Shown: positions 1 through 7,341 of the stretch, one piece after another
How the letters are laid out: each line of letters starts with the position of its first letter
Position numbering within the stretch: the first letter of the stretch is position 1
From: Acidobacteriota bacterium
Lineage (GTDB): Bacteria > Acidobacteriota > UBA6911 > JACQSX01
DNA length: 13,975 bases
Reading direction: 5' to 3'
NCBI GenBank assembly: GCA_016199665.1
Contig: JACQGG010000176.1
Coordinates: 1-13,975 of the forward strand
The notes under the pieces: model-generated
The model's input: only the letters and a program-made list of their open reading frames with translations
What the model was told of the DNA's origin: nothing
Database searches by the model: none
Made by a program: the position numbers and the translations under genes

Positions 1-20
1 CCCCTGACCCCTGACCCCTG
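1..20. repeat. Short tandem repeat, CCCCTGA x 3
   Basis: The window opens with nearly three copies of the 7-bp unit CCCCTGA, the third lacking its last base. The array may continue to the left outside the window. It lies in the non-coding stretch downstream of the leftmost gene, next to a G/C hairpin. No function can be assigned; it may be slippage-prone filler or the end of a larger intergenic repeat. Confidence 0.6.
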
Positions 21-33
21 TTTCCTCACAGCG

Positions 34-59
34 CCGCCAGGGGGGGCTGAGACCCCCAG
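34..59 (-). terminator. Possible hairpin downstream of the leftmost gene
   Basis: Just after the TAA of the leftmost gene (read on the minus strand) there is a run of five G, then TCTCAG, then seven C, allowing a short pure G:C stem. There is no following T-tract, so it is not a canonical intrinsic terminator. It could be a Rho-type pause or part of an intergenic repeat. The same G/C-stem style is seen at 2156-2179. Confidence 0.3.
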
Positions 60-62
60 CGG

Positions 63-1223
63 TTACTTGTCAACGAGCTTGAGGCGAATCATCTCAACCC
101 GCTCCGGGCGGTCCAGAAAATTATCGGGCCGAAAGCGGCGCAACCAGCAGCGGAACACACCAAATGCGGCGCCGATCAGTCCCGTACCGATTACGAAGAC
201 AAAGCTCAACACAAGGGACCCGACAACTGAATTGAGCAGGAGGCGAACTCCACCGCCTCTGGCTCGCGGCGTTTTCTTGTCAATAATCCATTTGACGGAT
301 GGCGTGTAGCGGATGGCTTCCAGCAAAGCCACTGCCCGTTCCTTGGGTATTCCCTCGGTCAGAGCCAGAACCGCACCGGCGCGCTTTGCGTACATTCCAT
401 GGTTCTTGTCCCTGACGTAGGCCTCGACTTGTTGGAAGCTCTGCAACGCCAGTGCCTGGGTCGGATATCCCAGCACAATCACGCGCTGGTCGCCGGAAGG
501 ATAGCGGCCGATGGCAGCCTGAACGCTCTTGTCCAGGCTCAGCAGCGGGCGTATCTCGCCAAGTCTGCCATCATCCGGAATCAGTTCCTTCACAAAAAAC
601 TGGACGGTATCGGGATTCAGTCCCTGGCGCGGAAGCATTTCCACCACTACGGGCAAGACCCCGTCATAGCCGACTTGTCCGGCCAGGTCCTGCGCCCAAC
701 GCTCCAGCGCCGCCGGGCCCCGAACAAGAAAAAAGTAGTTCCCTTTCCAGAAAGTCAGCGTATTGCCGGAACTCCTGGCGCCGTTGCCGATTGACGCCGG
801 GACTGAGCCCGGTACAGGAGTGAGCGTGAAAAGGCCATACGCCCCAGGCGGATCAATCATCTCCAAGGCGTGCGCTTCGACCTGGGCGCGGGTATTCTTC
901 AGCGTTTGCAGGGATGCCAGTCCAAAAGCTTTCAACCACTCGGGCGACAGTCCTGTGACGCGGCTGCCCTCTTCCGGGCCGGGCTGCAAATCCAACTTCG
1001 ACTGAAAGCCCGCCAGCTTAAGAACCGGGACCGCCAAGGGCGGCGAGTTGCGCCCGGTGGATGGGGTGTTTGAAGCCGGAGAACTGCCCGGCCGTTGGAG
1101 GTCCGAGCCCTGAATCATGAGCCGCTCTTGGGCGACTGACGTTCTTGCCGCGCAGAAGAAGAGCGCCGCGACGAAGGCCCCAACCCATCGCCCGCCTCCC
1201 TGTGGAAGCCCTTCCCTAGACAC
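63..1223 (-). CDS. Exported protein with C-terminal membrane anchor, DUF6599-like
   Basis: This gene encodes about 386 aa of unknown function. From the chosen start there is a signal peptide (basic/Gly-rich n-region, hydrophobic core WVGAFVAALFF, possible cleavage after SVAQ near residue 32), a soluble domain of roughly 300 residues, one transmembrane helix near residues 331-357, and a basic cytoplasmic tail. The soluble part has features reminiscent of DUF6599 proteins common in Acidobacteria: a 'LPRQGLNPDT' segment, a 'VIVLGYPTQALALQSFQQ' segment and a short ALLEAI helix. The family name is therefore tentative. I chose the GTG at 1223 because GGAGG lies five bases upstream. The frame is open to an ATG at 1370 and another ATG lies at 1289, but neither has a recognisable Shine-Dalgarno site and both would give an unusually long leader. 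It is probably anchored in the cytoplasmic membrane with the domain outside. No neighbour explains its role. Confidence 0.8.
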   Translation of the reverse strand: MSREGLPQGGGRWVGAFVAALFFCAARTSVAQERLMIQGSDLQRPGSSPASNTPSTGRNSPPLAVPVLKLAGFQSKLDLQPGPEEGSRVTGLSPEWLKAFGLASLQTLKNTRAQVEAHALEMIDPPGAYGLFTLTPVPGSVPASIGNGARSSGNTLTFWKGNYFFLVRGPAALERWAQDLAGQVGYDGVLPVVVEMLPRQGLNPDTVQFFVKELIPDDGRLGEIRPLLSLDKSVQAAIGRYPSGDQRVIVLGYPTQALALQSFQQVEAYVRDKNHGMYAKRAGAVLALTEGIPKERAVALLEAIRYTPSVKWIIDKKTPRARGGGVRLLLNSVVGSLVLSFVFVIGTGLIGAAFGVFRCWLRRFRPDNFLDRPERVEMIRLKLVDK

Positions 1224-1233
1224 AGCAGCCTCC
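1218..1233 (-). promoter_or_regulatory. Ribosome-binding site that decides a GTG start
   Basis: On the minus strand the sequence reads GGAGG, CTGCT, GTG. The Shine-Dalgarno core is at 1229-1233 and the GTG codon at 1221-1223. It is clearly stronger than anything upstream of the in-frame ATGs at 1289 and 1370. Confidence 0.65.
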
Positions 1234-1445
1234 AGGCCAAGGGTCGGCGCGCCAGTCTGCGGCACCGCTTTCAAGCCGGCAGTTTTCATCCGCGTCGTAA
1301 AACGCAAAGACTTGTGGGCTGCTTCACCGCCAACAGTTCGGGATCCTCCGCCTGTGCCAACGCTTCTCATATGGAAAGGTCAAACGGCTGAAGCGTTCTC
1401 TTTCCGGCAAGAGCCGCAAAAGCCCTTCCGTGTCGAGGCGCCTGC

Positions 1446-1862
1446 TCATCCAGCCAGTTGATAAGCGCGTTTCAGCCATGAAAGAACTTTCTGATTCAGG
1501 TCCTCAAGCCCAGCAATGTGAAACGTATAAACAAAACGCCCGGGAAAGGGCTGTGTCACCTTCAGGATCGTCGGGTCGGTCACATTTCTGTCGCCAACCA
1601 GTTCAACCAGCAGATGCCGTTTTCTCACCAGGATGGAACAAAACTGCGAACCACGGTGCAAGAGAATCCCGCTTTTCACCGAAGTCACGATGACCGGGCC
1701 GAATTTTTCGATCTGGTCCACGAGTTTGTTGAATAGCTTGCGCACCCTGGGCTCACTCTCTGCAAAGTGCTTTTCCAGCGGAAAACTCCCACACGTATGG
1801 ACCTGACCCACGCGCGAAAACGATCGAGAGCATTCCGGGCACTGCCAGCCAGTTCCAGTCAT
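1446..1862 (-). CDS. Small DUF5655-type protein with N-terminal zinc-ribbon-like motif
   Basis: This encodes 138 aa of unknown function. The first 25 residues carry CPEC at 8-11 and HTC at 22-24 (C-x2-C...H-x-C), with a tryptophan just before it; this looks like a one-metal zinc site. The remainder (about 30-135) matches my recollection of the DUF5655 domain: a helical 'EPRVRKLFNKLVDQIEKFGP' start, then 'KSGILLHRGSQFCSILVRKR', then a C-terminal amphipathic helix. DUF5655 proteins are small, widespread and uncharacterised; a role in DNA or nucleotide binding would be a guess. No signal peptide is visible, so it is probably cytoplasmic. The gene starts at the ATG at 1862 with only a weak ribosome-binding site. 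It appears to be transcribed alone: 222 bp separate its stop from the next gene, and 372 bp of repeat-rich non-coding DNA lie upstream. Confidence 0.8.
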   Translation of the reverse strand: MTGTGWQCPECSRSFSRVGQVHTCGSFPLEKHFAESEPRVRKLFNKLVDQIEKFGPVIVTSVKSGILLHRGSQFCSILVRKRHLLVELVGDRNVTDPTILKVTQPFPGRFVYTFHIAGLEDLNQKVLSWLKRAYQLAG

Positions 1863-1967
1863 GTGAGTCCGCTGTCTTTACCGTTTGGAAGGATATATGA
1901 ACCGGAATTCCGGCGCAATGTCTGCAGCGCTGCGCGCTGCAATATTCAACGTCCGACGAACCCGATA

Positions 1968-2079
1968 CCAGTATAGTGTCCAAGAATTAGCTGGACCGTC
2001 TCCTGTTGGCGATCCTGAGGCGCCACAACGGTTTTGCTGAGTATGTAATAGTCCAGCTATTTATGGGACACTACACTGG
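1968..2079. mobile_element. MITE-like element or internally deleted insertion sequence, 112 bp
   Basis: Two 29-bp arms in inverted orientation (1968-1996 and 2051-2079) match at 25 of 29 positions. Read inward, both begin CCAGT, share TAGTGTCC, and end TAGCTGGAC. The 54 bp between them have no useful ORF, so no transposase is present. The layout is that of a miniature inverted-repeat transposable element or the two ends of an IS left after internal deletion. I cannot assign an IS family. I could not find target-site duplications directly outside the arms (ACCCGATA on the left, GAGCCTGC on the right), so either the true ends differ from the arm ends or the duplications have decayed. Confidence 0.6.
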
Positions 2080-2130
2080 GAGCCTGCCTAAACATTAGAT
2101 TTTCTTTGTTCATATCCGACCAGCCAACAA

Positions 2131-2218
2131 GCCGCGCAGCGGTGTGGAGAATTGCAACCGGGGGCGTCAGCCCCCGGTTTGCAGCGTCCCAACCTAACTC
2201 AGCAGAGCCGCGCAGCGG
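2131..2218. repeat. REP-like pair GCCGCGCAGCGG flanking a stable hairpin
   Basis: The 12-mer GCCGCGCAGCGG occurs at 2131-2142 and 2207-2218. Each copy can fold on itself (GCCGC/GCGG(C) with a GCA loop). The very stable hairpin at 2156-2179 sits between them. The arrangement resembles bacterial REP/BIME clusters: paired GC-rich palindromes in a gene's 3' flank. It lies directly after the lytic transglycosylase gene. Confidence 0.55.
2156..2179 (-). terminator. 10-bp perfect hairpin after the lytic transglycosylase gene
   Basis: AACCGGGGGC, a 4-nt loop, and its exact reverse complement form a perfect 10-bp stem, extendable by GC with one bulge. It lies 56 bp downstream of the transglycosylase stop. 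No T-tract follows on the minus strand, so it may act as an mRNA-stabilising or pausing structure rather than a classical intrinsic terminator. Confidence 0.45.
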
Positions 2219-2234
2219 CGAAACAATACATCTG

Positions 2235-2972
2235 CTAGGGCAGACTCGGGAGGTTGGTGTAGATGATGTTTCCCCTGGAGTCGACGATGCGGTGGATCGC
2301 GCCCGCCGCCGGAGGGAGTGTGAGCGCCAGCGGCGCTGGAGGAGACCGATAGAGCCGGTAGCTCTCACCGTAGCGGCCCGTAACTCTCCGGATATAGGCG
2401 AGTGTTTCCGGATAGTTGGGAATTCCCCCAAGCCTTCTAACGATGTTCTCACCCGCGTTGTACGCGGCCAGCGTCAGTTTCAAGTCATTGTTGAAAGTGT
2501 CCAGGAGAAATCGGAGGTATCGGATTCCCCCTTCGATGTTTTGCTCCGGATGGAAGATGTTCCGGACGCCAAATCGCCTTGCGGTGCTGGGAATGAGCTG
2601 CATCAGTCCCACCGCCCCCCTGCGCGATACCGCGAGCGGGTTGAATCCGGATTCCACGGCGATCACGGCACGAACCAGGTCGGGATCGACCCCGTAGGCG
2701 GCGGCCTGCCCGGTGATGAAGCCGTCATAAGGAGAAACAGCAGGAGCAACAGCGGCCGCCGGCTGGGGACCGGCCGCCGCCGGATCTTCCTCCGGCTCAA
2801 CCATGGGAACCCCGGCGATGTCGACGTGCCTCTGCAGAACGTTAAAGTATGTTCGCACTCCCTGCTCGTTTATGTAGGAGTGCACGGGCCGGGCGCTCAC
2901 CGGCGCGATGGCGAGTGACCATAGGGCCAGCCGCGCAATGAGACGCAATCTGTGTTGAGCCGATTTGTGCAA
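2235..2972 (-). CDS. Secreted lytic transglycosylase (SLT / GH23-type)
   Basis: This 245-aa enzyme should cleave the MurNAc-GlcNAc bond of peptidoglycan with formation of an anhydro-muropeptide. The SLT domain spans about 85-205. It has the catalytic glutamate E107 in 'AVIAVESGFNP', the GLMQL motif at 122-126 and the AYNAG motif at 170-174, all typical of the soluble lytic transglycosylase family. An N-terminal signal peptide (basic start, core LALWSLAIAPVSA) sends it to the periplasm or cell surface. Two short DUF4124-like strands flank the domain: 'YINEQGVRTYFN' near 33-44 and 'IVDSRGNIIYTN' near 229-240. An Ala/Pro-rich linker (about 58-80) precedes the catalytic part. The start is a TTG, with GGGGA five bases upstream; there is no better ATG. 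It lies 116 bp after alaS on the same strand and could be a distal operon member or independently transcribed. Confidence 0.9.
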   Translation of the reverse strand: MHKSAQHRLRLIARLALWSLAIAPVSARPVHSYINEQGVRTYFNVLQRHVDIAGVPMVEPEEDPAAAGPQPAAAVAPAVSPYDGFITGQAAAYGVDPDLVRAVIAVESGFNPLAVSRRGAVGLMQLIPSTARRFGVRNIFHPEQNIEGGIRYLRFLLDTFNNDLKLTLAAYNAGENIVRRLGGIPNYPETLAYIRRVTGRYGESYRLYRSPPAPLALTLPPAAGAIHRIVDSRGNIIYTNLPSLP

Positions 2973-3088
2973 TGTGATCCCCAGTAAGAATCAGGAACTG
3001 CGAGAGAATGAGAAACTAAGCATCGCGGAGTTCTCTCGTTTCGTTTTTCATTTCTTCGCACCTAAGATGCCGGTACACGGAGAAAAGT

Positions 3089-5728
3089 CTAACCCTCCAG
3101 CGCGGTGCGCTCAATCACCCGGATACTTTCCTGGAGGGCCGTGCCGATCTGGTCGGGCGCTTTTCCTCCAGCTTCCGCCATCTCCGGTTTACCACCGCCG
3201 CCGCCGCGAATAATCGGAGCAATCTTTTTGATCAGCCGGGTCGCATCGAAGCGCTCGGCCAGGTTGGCGGTCACGGCGACCAAGAGCGATGCCTTGCCAT
3301 CGTTTCGGCTGGCCAGGACAACGATTCCGGTCCCGATCCTGGATCGCAGGTACTCGGCCACCGCGCGCAATTGGCTGGCATCGAGATTTTCGAATTCCTT
3401 GGTAATGACGCGGACCCCTCCAATCTCAGGCGCATGCGCGAGCAGGGTGGCGGCGTCGGCGGTTGCCAACCTGACTTTTAGCTGGTCCACTTGCTTGAGT
3501 GTATCCTTCAGAGACTGGGCCAGCCGCTCTGCATGCTGCACCAGTTCCTTCCTGCCGCTCTTGAAAGTCTCGGCCAGGACGTCCAAGGTCGCTTCGTCTT
3601 CCAGGAAGCGCTCCAGCGCGGCCTCGCCTGTCACGGCCTCAATACGGCGAATGCCGGCCGCGATCCCGCTCTCGCTGACGATCTTGCAGAGCGCGATTTC
3701 GCCGGTCTGGCGCACGTGAGTTCCGCCGCACAGCTCCTGGCTGAAGTCGCCCACCGAGATCACGCGGACGCGCTGCGCGTATTTCTCGCCGAACAGCGCC
3801 ATGGCGCCTGTCTGGAGCGCCTCCTCCAGATCCATTTCCGCCTTCTTTACGACGATGTCCTCGCGAATCTTCTCGTTGACCAGCCGCTCGATCTCACGCA
3901 ACTCAGCCCTGGAAGTGGGCGCAAAGTGACTGAAGTCAAAGCGCAAGCGGTCCGGGGCAACCAGCGAACCGGCCTGCTTGATGTGACTGCCCAGTACTTC
4001 CCGCAAAGCGGCATGCAGCAAATGTGTGGCCGTGTGATTAAGCGCGGTCGACTGTCGCAGCCGCTCATTGACCGAACAGGTCACCCTCTCCCCGGACCGG
4101 ATTGTGCCCAGATCGACGACGACCTTATGCACGATCAGGCCCGAAACCGGTTTCTTCACCGCCACAATCGAAGCGCTCGCTTCTTCCGTCTCGATCATCC
4201 CCTGGTCGGCGACCTGTCCTCCGGCTTCTGCGTAAAAGGGCGTCCGGTCGAGCAGCAACTCTCCCTCTTCTCCGGCCTTGAGTTCCGCGGTGATCTCTTC
4301 TTCTTTCAACAACGCCAGCACGCGCCCCGGCACGCGGCGGATCTGCTCGTAGCCGGTGAACTCGCATTGCAGTTCGCCCGCAAGTCTCTGGAGTACCGGC
4401 CGCAGCTGTCTTTCCGTCCCTTTCCAGCTTTGTCGCGCTCTATCCCGCTGTTTCTCGAGTTCTTCGTGAAACTCCTGTTCGCCAATCCGCAGTCCGTTCT
4501 CTTCCACAATCTCGCGCGCCAGATCGAAGGGAAATCCGTAGGTGTCGTATAACTTGAAGATTTCCCGGCCGCTGACCTCCCCGGAAGGTTCCTTTCGAGC
4601 ACGCGCCGTCAATTCATCGATCAGTTTCAAGCCGTGATTCAGGGTGGAAGAGAATTTTTCTTCTTCGCTGCGGACCACCCGCGCGATGTACTCCCGGCTC
4701 TCTCTCAGTTCGGGGTAGACATCCTGCATGAGGGCGGCAACGAAACCGCACGCCTCAAAGAGAAAAGGGTCATCCCTCCCCAATTGCTTGCCGTGGCGGA
4801 TGGCGCGTCGCAGGATCTTGCGCAGCACGTAACCGCGTCCCTCGTTGCCGGGGAGGACTCCGTCGGCCACCAGGAAAGTCGCGGCGCGGCCGTGATCCGC
4901 AATGATCTGGAGCGCCGTGTCCGTTTTTTCGCTTTCGCCGTATTCGCTGGAAGTCAGGCGCTCCGCTTCCCGGATAATCGGCCGGAAAAGATCCGTTTCA
5001 TAGTTGCTGTGCTTGCCCTGCAGCACGCAGGCGAGCCGCTCCAGTCCGGCGCCGGTGTCGATCGAGGGCTTGGGCAAGGGGGTCACCTGCCCGGAGGAAT
5101 CTCGATCGAACTGCATGAATACCAGGTTCCAGATTTCCACGAAACGGCCACATTCGCATGGAAATTCGCACCGATGCCCCAGGGGGCTGGCGCCGAAGTC
5201 GAAATGCAGTTCGGAGCAGGGGCCGCACGGGCCGGCATCGCCCATCGCCCAAAAGTTGTCCTTCTCGTCCATCCTGAAGATCCGCGTCTTCGGAACGCCG
5301 ACCGTCCGGCCCCAGATCTGATAGGCCGGGTCGTCATCCTTGAAAACGGTCACCATCAGCCGATCCATCGGAATGGAATAAACCCGGGTCAGCAGTTCCC
5401 AGGCAAACGGGATTGCCTCTTGCTTGAAATAGTCGCCGAATGAGAAGTTGCCAAGCATTTCAAAGAAAGTGTGATGTCGCGGCGTTCTGCCAACCTGCTC
5501 CAGGTCATTGTGCTTGCCGCTGACGCGCATGCATTTCTGGCATGTGGCCGCGCGAAGGTAGTCGCGCTGCTCGATTCCAAGGAACACGTCCTTGAACTGA
5601 TTCATGCCTGCGTTGGCAAAGAGAAGCGTAGGGTCGTTTTCGGGAATGAGCGAACTGCTCTTGACGAGACGATGATCTCGGGTCTCAAAATATTTCAAGA
5701 ATTGCGCGCGCGTTTCGCGGCCGGTCAT
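3089..5728 (-). CDS. alaS: Alanyl-tRNA synthetase
   Basis: This 879-aa class II synthetase charges tRNA-Ala and edits mischarged Ser/Gly-tRNA. Its length is normal for full-length bacterial AlaRS. The catalytic domain (about 1-250) contains 'LLFANAGMNQF', 'RTPRHHTFFEMLGNFSFGDY' and 'DTGAGLER'. The tRNA-recognition region follows (about 250-460). The editing domain has zinc/catalytic ligands H565 and H569 in 'NHTATH', and C667 and H671 in 'ELCGGTHV'. The C-terminal C-Ala/DHHA1 domain ends with the glycine-rich 'GGGGGKPEMAEAGG'. Residues 187-193 add a C-x3-C-x-C cluster just before the conserved 'EIWNLVFMQF'. The ATG at 5728 lies 4 bp past the recX stop, and its likely ribosome-binding site (AAAGGGTGA) overlaps the end of recX, suggesting translational coupling. 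The recX-alaS order is common in bacteria. Confidence 0.98.
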   Translation of the reverse strand: MTGRETRAQFLKYFETRDHRLVKSSSLIPENDPTLLFANAGMNQFKDVFLGIEQRDYLRAATCQKCMRVSGKHNDLEQVGRTPRHHTFFEMLGNFSFGDYFKQEAIPFAWELLTRVYSIPMDRLMVTVFKDDDPAYQIWGRTVGVPKTRIFRMDEKDNFWAMGDAGPCGPCSELHFDFGASPLGHRCEFPCECGRFVEIWNLVFMQFDRDSSGQVTPLPKPSIDTGAGLERLACVLQGKHSNYETDLFRPIIREAERLTSSEYGESEKTDTALQIIADHGRAATFLVADGVLPGNEGRGYVLRKILRRAIRHGKQLGRDDPFLFEACGFVAALMQDVYPELRESREYIARVVRSEEEKFSSTLNHGLKLIDELTARARKEPSGEVSGREIFKLYDTYGFPFDLAREIVEENGLRIGEQEFHEELEKQRDRARQSWKGTERQLRPVLQRLAGELQCEFTGYEQIRRVPGRVLALLKEEEITAELKAGEEGELLLDRTPFYAEAGGQVADQGMIETEEASASIVAVKKPVSGLIVHKVVVDLGTIRSGERVTCSVNERLRQSTALNHTATHLLHAALREVLGSHIKQAGSLVAPDRLRFDFSHFAPTSRAELREIERLVNEKIREDIVVKKAEMDLEEALQTGAMALFGEKYAQRVRVISVGDFSQELCGGTHVRQTGEIALCKIVSESGIAAGIRRIEAVTGEAALERFLEDEATLDVLAETFKSGRKELVQHAERLAQSLKDTLKQVDQLKVRLATADAATLLAHAPEIGGVRVITKEFENLDASQLRAVAEYLRSRIGTGIVVLASRNDGKASLLVAVTANLAERFDATRLIKKIAPIIRGGGGGKPEMAEAGGKAPDQIGTALQESIRVIERTALEG

Positions 5729-5732
5729 CCAT

Positions 5733-6248
5733 TCACCCTTTGTTTCCTGCCTTCTTAAACAGTGTTCTTAACTCCCGCCGAACTTCGGCCGGCGAGTGTC
5801 CCAGCCGGAGCAGGCGCCGGAAGAGACGCTGAAGGTCAGTCATGGCAGAAGGCTGGCCGTGGCGCCTGACGTGTAAAGCGATCGCTTCCCGCAAAGCCTC
5901 GCCGCTGTCGGAGATTTCCGACAGAAGAGAATCTATGATCTTAGCATTAATTCCGCGGCGCTCTAAATCGCGCCGGATTCGGAGGTTGCCGTGGCAGCGG
6001 CGGCTCCGTCTCTGATGCGCCAGGGCCAGGGCGAAACGGTGGTCATCCAGATAGCTTTCGCCAACCAGAGCGCGGATCACCGCCCCGATGGCGCGCGTCA
6101 GGTCTCCCCGTGGAAACCCTTGCGGGTCGGCGCGGACCTTGCGGTAGAGTTTGCGACGGAGCTCTTGAACGCTGTGCTCACGCTGTCCCAGCAGCCGGAG
6201 CGCCAACTCGCGCAAAGCCTGCTCCAGCCCGCTTTTTTCAGGAGGCAT
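5733..6248 (-). CDS. recX: Regulatory protein RecX
   Basis: This 171-aa cytoplasmic protein should bind RecA filaments and modulate their activity. It is built of RecX three-helix repeats: 'LGQREHSVQELRRKL' near 20-34, 'YLDDHRFALALAHQRRSR' near 66-83, and 'LRIRRDLERRGI' near 89-100. The tail is highly basic. The start is set at the ATG at 6248 because RecX homology begins there; the open frame continues upstream to 6452, but that stretch is the pilT coding sequence read in another frame. The start overlaps the end of pilT by 11 bp and the stop lies 4 bp before alaS. recA itself is not in the window. No strong ribosome-binding site precedes the start, so expression probably depends on coupling to pilT. 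Confidence 0.9.
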   Translation of the reverse strand: MPPEKSGLEQALRELALRLLGQREHSVQELRRKLYRKVRADPQGFPRGDLTRAIGAVIRALVGESYLDDHRFALALAHQRRSRRCHGNLRIRRDLERRGINAKIIDSLLSEISDSGEALREAIALHVRRHGQPSAMTDLQRLFRRLLRLGHSPAEVRRELRTLFKKAGNKG

Positions 6249-7335
6249 CGATCGCTGCCGAGGAGGGCAGGACACCCCGGACTCGCAACTTGAGTTCCTC
6301 CGGGCTGGACGCATGAGCCAGCACTTCTTCCAGCGTGACGCGCCCCTGGTTGTAAAAGGCCAGGAGGGACTGGTCGAAGGTCTGCATGCCGTACTGGCTG
6401 CCCCCTGCGCTGAGCGCGCCGTGAATTTCCCGAGTTCGCTCCGGCTCCACAATGCAGTTTCGGATGAACTCGGTATTGATCAGCACTTCCACGGCCGGCA
6501 GGCGGCCGCTTCCCGATGCGGCGCGAATCAGGCGTTGAGAGAGAATCGCCCTCAGAACGGCGGCAAGCTGCATGCGAATCTGCCCCTGCTGGTGCGGCGG
6601 GAACAGCGAGATGATTCGGTTGATGGTTTCCGTGGCGTTCAGGGTGTGCAGGGTGCTGAGCACAAGATGGCCGGTTTCAGCCGCTTGCAGTGCGGTCTCG
6701 ACCGTCTCGCGGTCGCGGATCTCTCCCACCATGATTACGTCGGGATCCTGGCGCATGGCGGCCCGAAGCGCTCCGGCAAAAGACTCGGTATCCTGGCGAA
6801 TCTCCCGCTGGGTGATCAAACTCTTGCAGTCCTGATGAACAAATTCAATGGGATCTTCAATGGTCAGGATGTGCAGGGTGCGGGTGCGGTTGATGCGATC
6901 GATCAGGGCGGCCAAAGTCGTGGATTTTCCGCTGCTGGTCGTGCCGGTCACCAGGATCAGGCCGCGATTTTCCTCGCACAAGCCTTCCAGTACCGGCGGC
7001 AGGTTCAAGTCAGAAAGGGAAGGGATCGCCGCGGGATTGATGCGAAAAACCAAAGAAACGGCGCCCCGCTGAAAAAAGACGTTCACGCGGAATCGGCCGA
7101 GCTCCGGATGCTGGTACCCTACGTCCCGTTCGCTCTGTCTGGGGATCTGTTCTCTCTGGCCGCCGTGCAAAACCTGCTCCGCCAGCCGCAGGGTATCCTC
7201 CTGCGTGAGTTTTCCCGCCAGGGGCAAAGGGGTCAGTCTGCCGTCGATACGCAAGAAGGGACTGGCTCCCGCCTTCAAATGTAAGTCGGAAGCCCCGTGC
7301 TCGACGGCGCTGCGCAGAAGATCGTCCAGTTGCAT
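6238..7335 (-). CDS. pilT: Type IV pilus retraction ATPase PilT
   Basis: This 365-aa hexameric ATPase of the secretion-ATPase superfamily should power pilus retraction (twitching motility, DNA uptake) at the inner-membrane pilus base. Visible motifs are 'SDLHLKAG' (16-23), Walker A 'GTTSSGKST' (131-139), the Asp box 'TIEDPIEF' (158-165), Walker B with catalytic E205 in 'VGEIRD', and the His box 'STLHT' (227-231). The C-terminal region, where PilT usually reads AIRNLIRE, is present but diverged here as 'FIRNCIVE' (290-297). PilU or another PilT paralogue therefore remains possible. The ATG at 7335 lies 6 bp after the ilvE stop, and the 3' end overlaps recX. No other pilus gene is in the window, which is common for pilT paralogues. 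Confidence 0.93.
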   Translation of the reverse strand: MQLDDLLRSAVEHGASDLHLKAGASPFLRIDGRLTPLPLAGKLTQEDTLRLAEQVLHGGQREQIPRQSERDVGYQHPELGRFRVNVFFQRGAVSLVFRINPAAIPSLSDLNLPPVLEGLCEENRGLILVTGTTSSGKSTTLAALIDRINRTRTLHILTIEDPIEFVHQDCKSLITQREIRQDTESFAGALRAAMRQDPDVIMVGEIRDRETVETALQAAETGHLVLSTLHTLNATETINRIISLFPPHQQGQIRMQLAAVLRAILSQRLIRAASGSGRLPAVEVLINTEFIRNCIVEPERTREIHGALSAGGSQYGMQTFDQSLLAFYNQGRVTLEEVLAHASSPEELKLRVRGVLPSSAAIDAS

Positions 7336-7341
7336 CCGGTT

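Larger units (their letters stand above)
1863..2234. other. 372-bp non-coding interval rich in inverted repeats
   Basis: This interval separates the lytic transglycosylase stop from the DUF5655 gene start. From low to high coordinates it holds a 12-bp perfect palindrome around an EcoRI-type site (1902-1913, CCGGAATTCCGG), a 7-bp stem with a 3-nt loop (1924-1940), the MITE-like element (1968-2079), and the REP-like repeats with a strong hairpin (2131-2218). I see no convincing coding potential in either strand. A promoter for the DUF5655 gene should lie at its low-coordinate end. A TTGCGC / TATCCT pair with 17-bp spacing on the minus strand, overlapping the CCGGAATTCCGG palindrome, is only a weak candidate. 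Confidence 0.7.

Noticed and set aside
1359..1405. Interleaved short inverted repeats (AACGCTTC/GAAGCGTT and GGAAAG/CTTTCC) upstream of the leftmost gene
   Set aside because: The arms are short and interleaved rather than nested, and no promoter hexamers accompany them. They could be chance; kept only as a note.
2106..2918. 270-aa plus-strand open frame opposite the lytic transglycosylase
   Set aside because: Its translation resembles no protein family, while the opposite strand encodes an intact SLT enzyme; the frame also runs into the repeat region.
3001..3053. Plus-strand hairpin CGAGAGAA...TTCTCTCG followed by a T-rich stretch
   Set aside because: It looks like a terminator only on the plus strand, where no gene precedes it. 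The 22-base loop is long, and it does not serve alaS on the minus strand.
3491..5443. Long plus-strand open frames opposite alaS (353 and 269 aa)
   Set aside because: They are shadows of the alaS codon pattern, with low-complexity translations and no recognisable domains.
6249..6452. N-terminal extension of recX upstream of 6248
   Set aside because: The extra 68 residues are pilT coding sequence read out of frame; RecX similarity begins just after the ATG at 6248.
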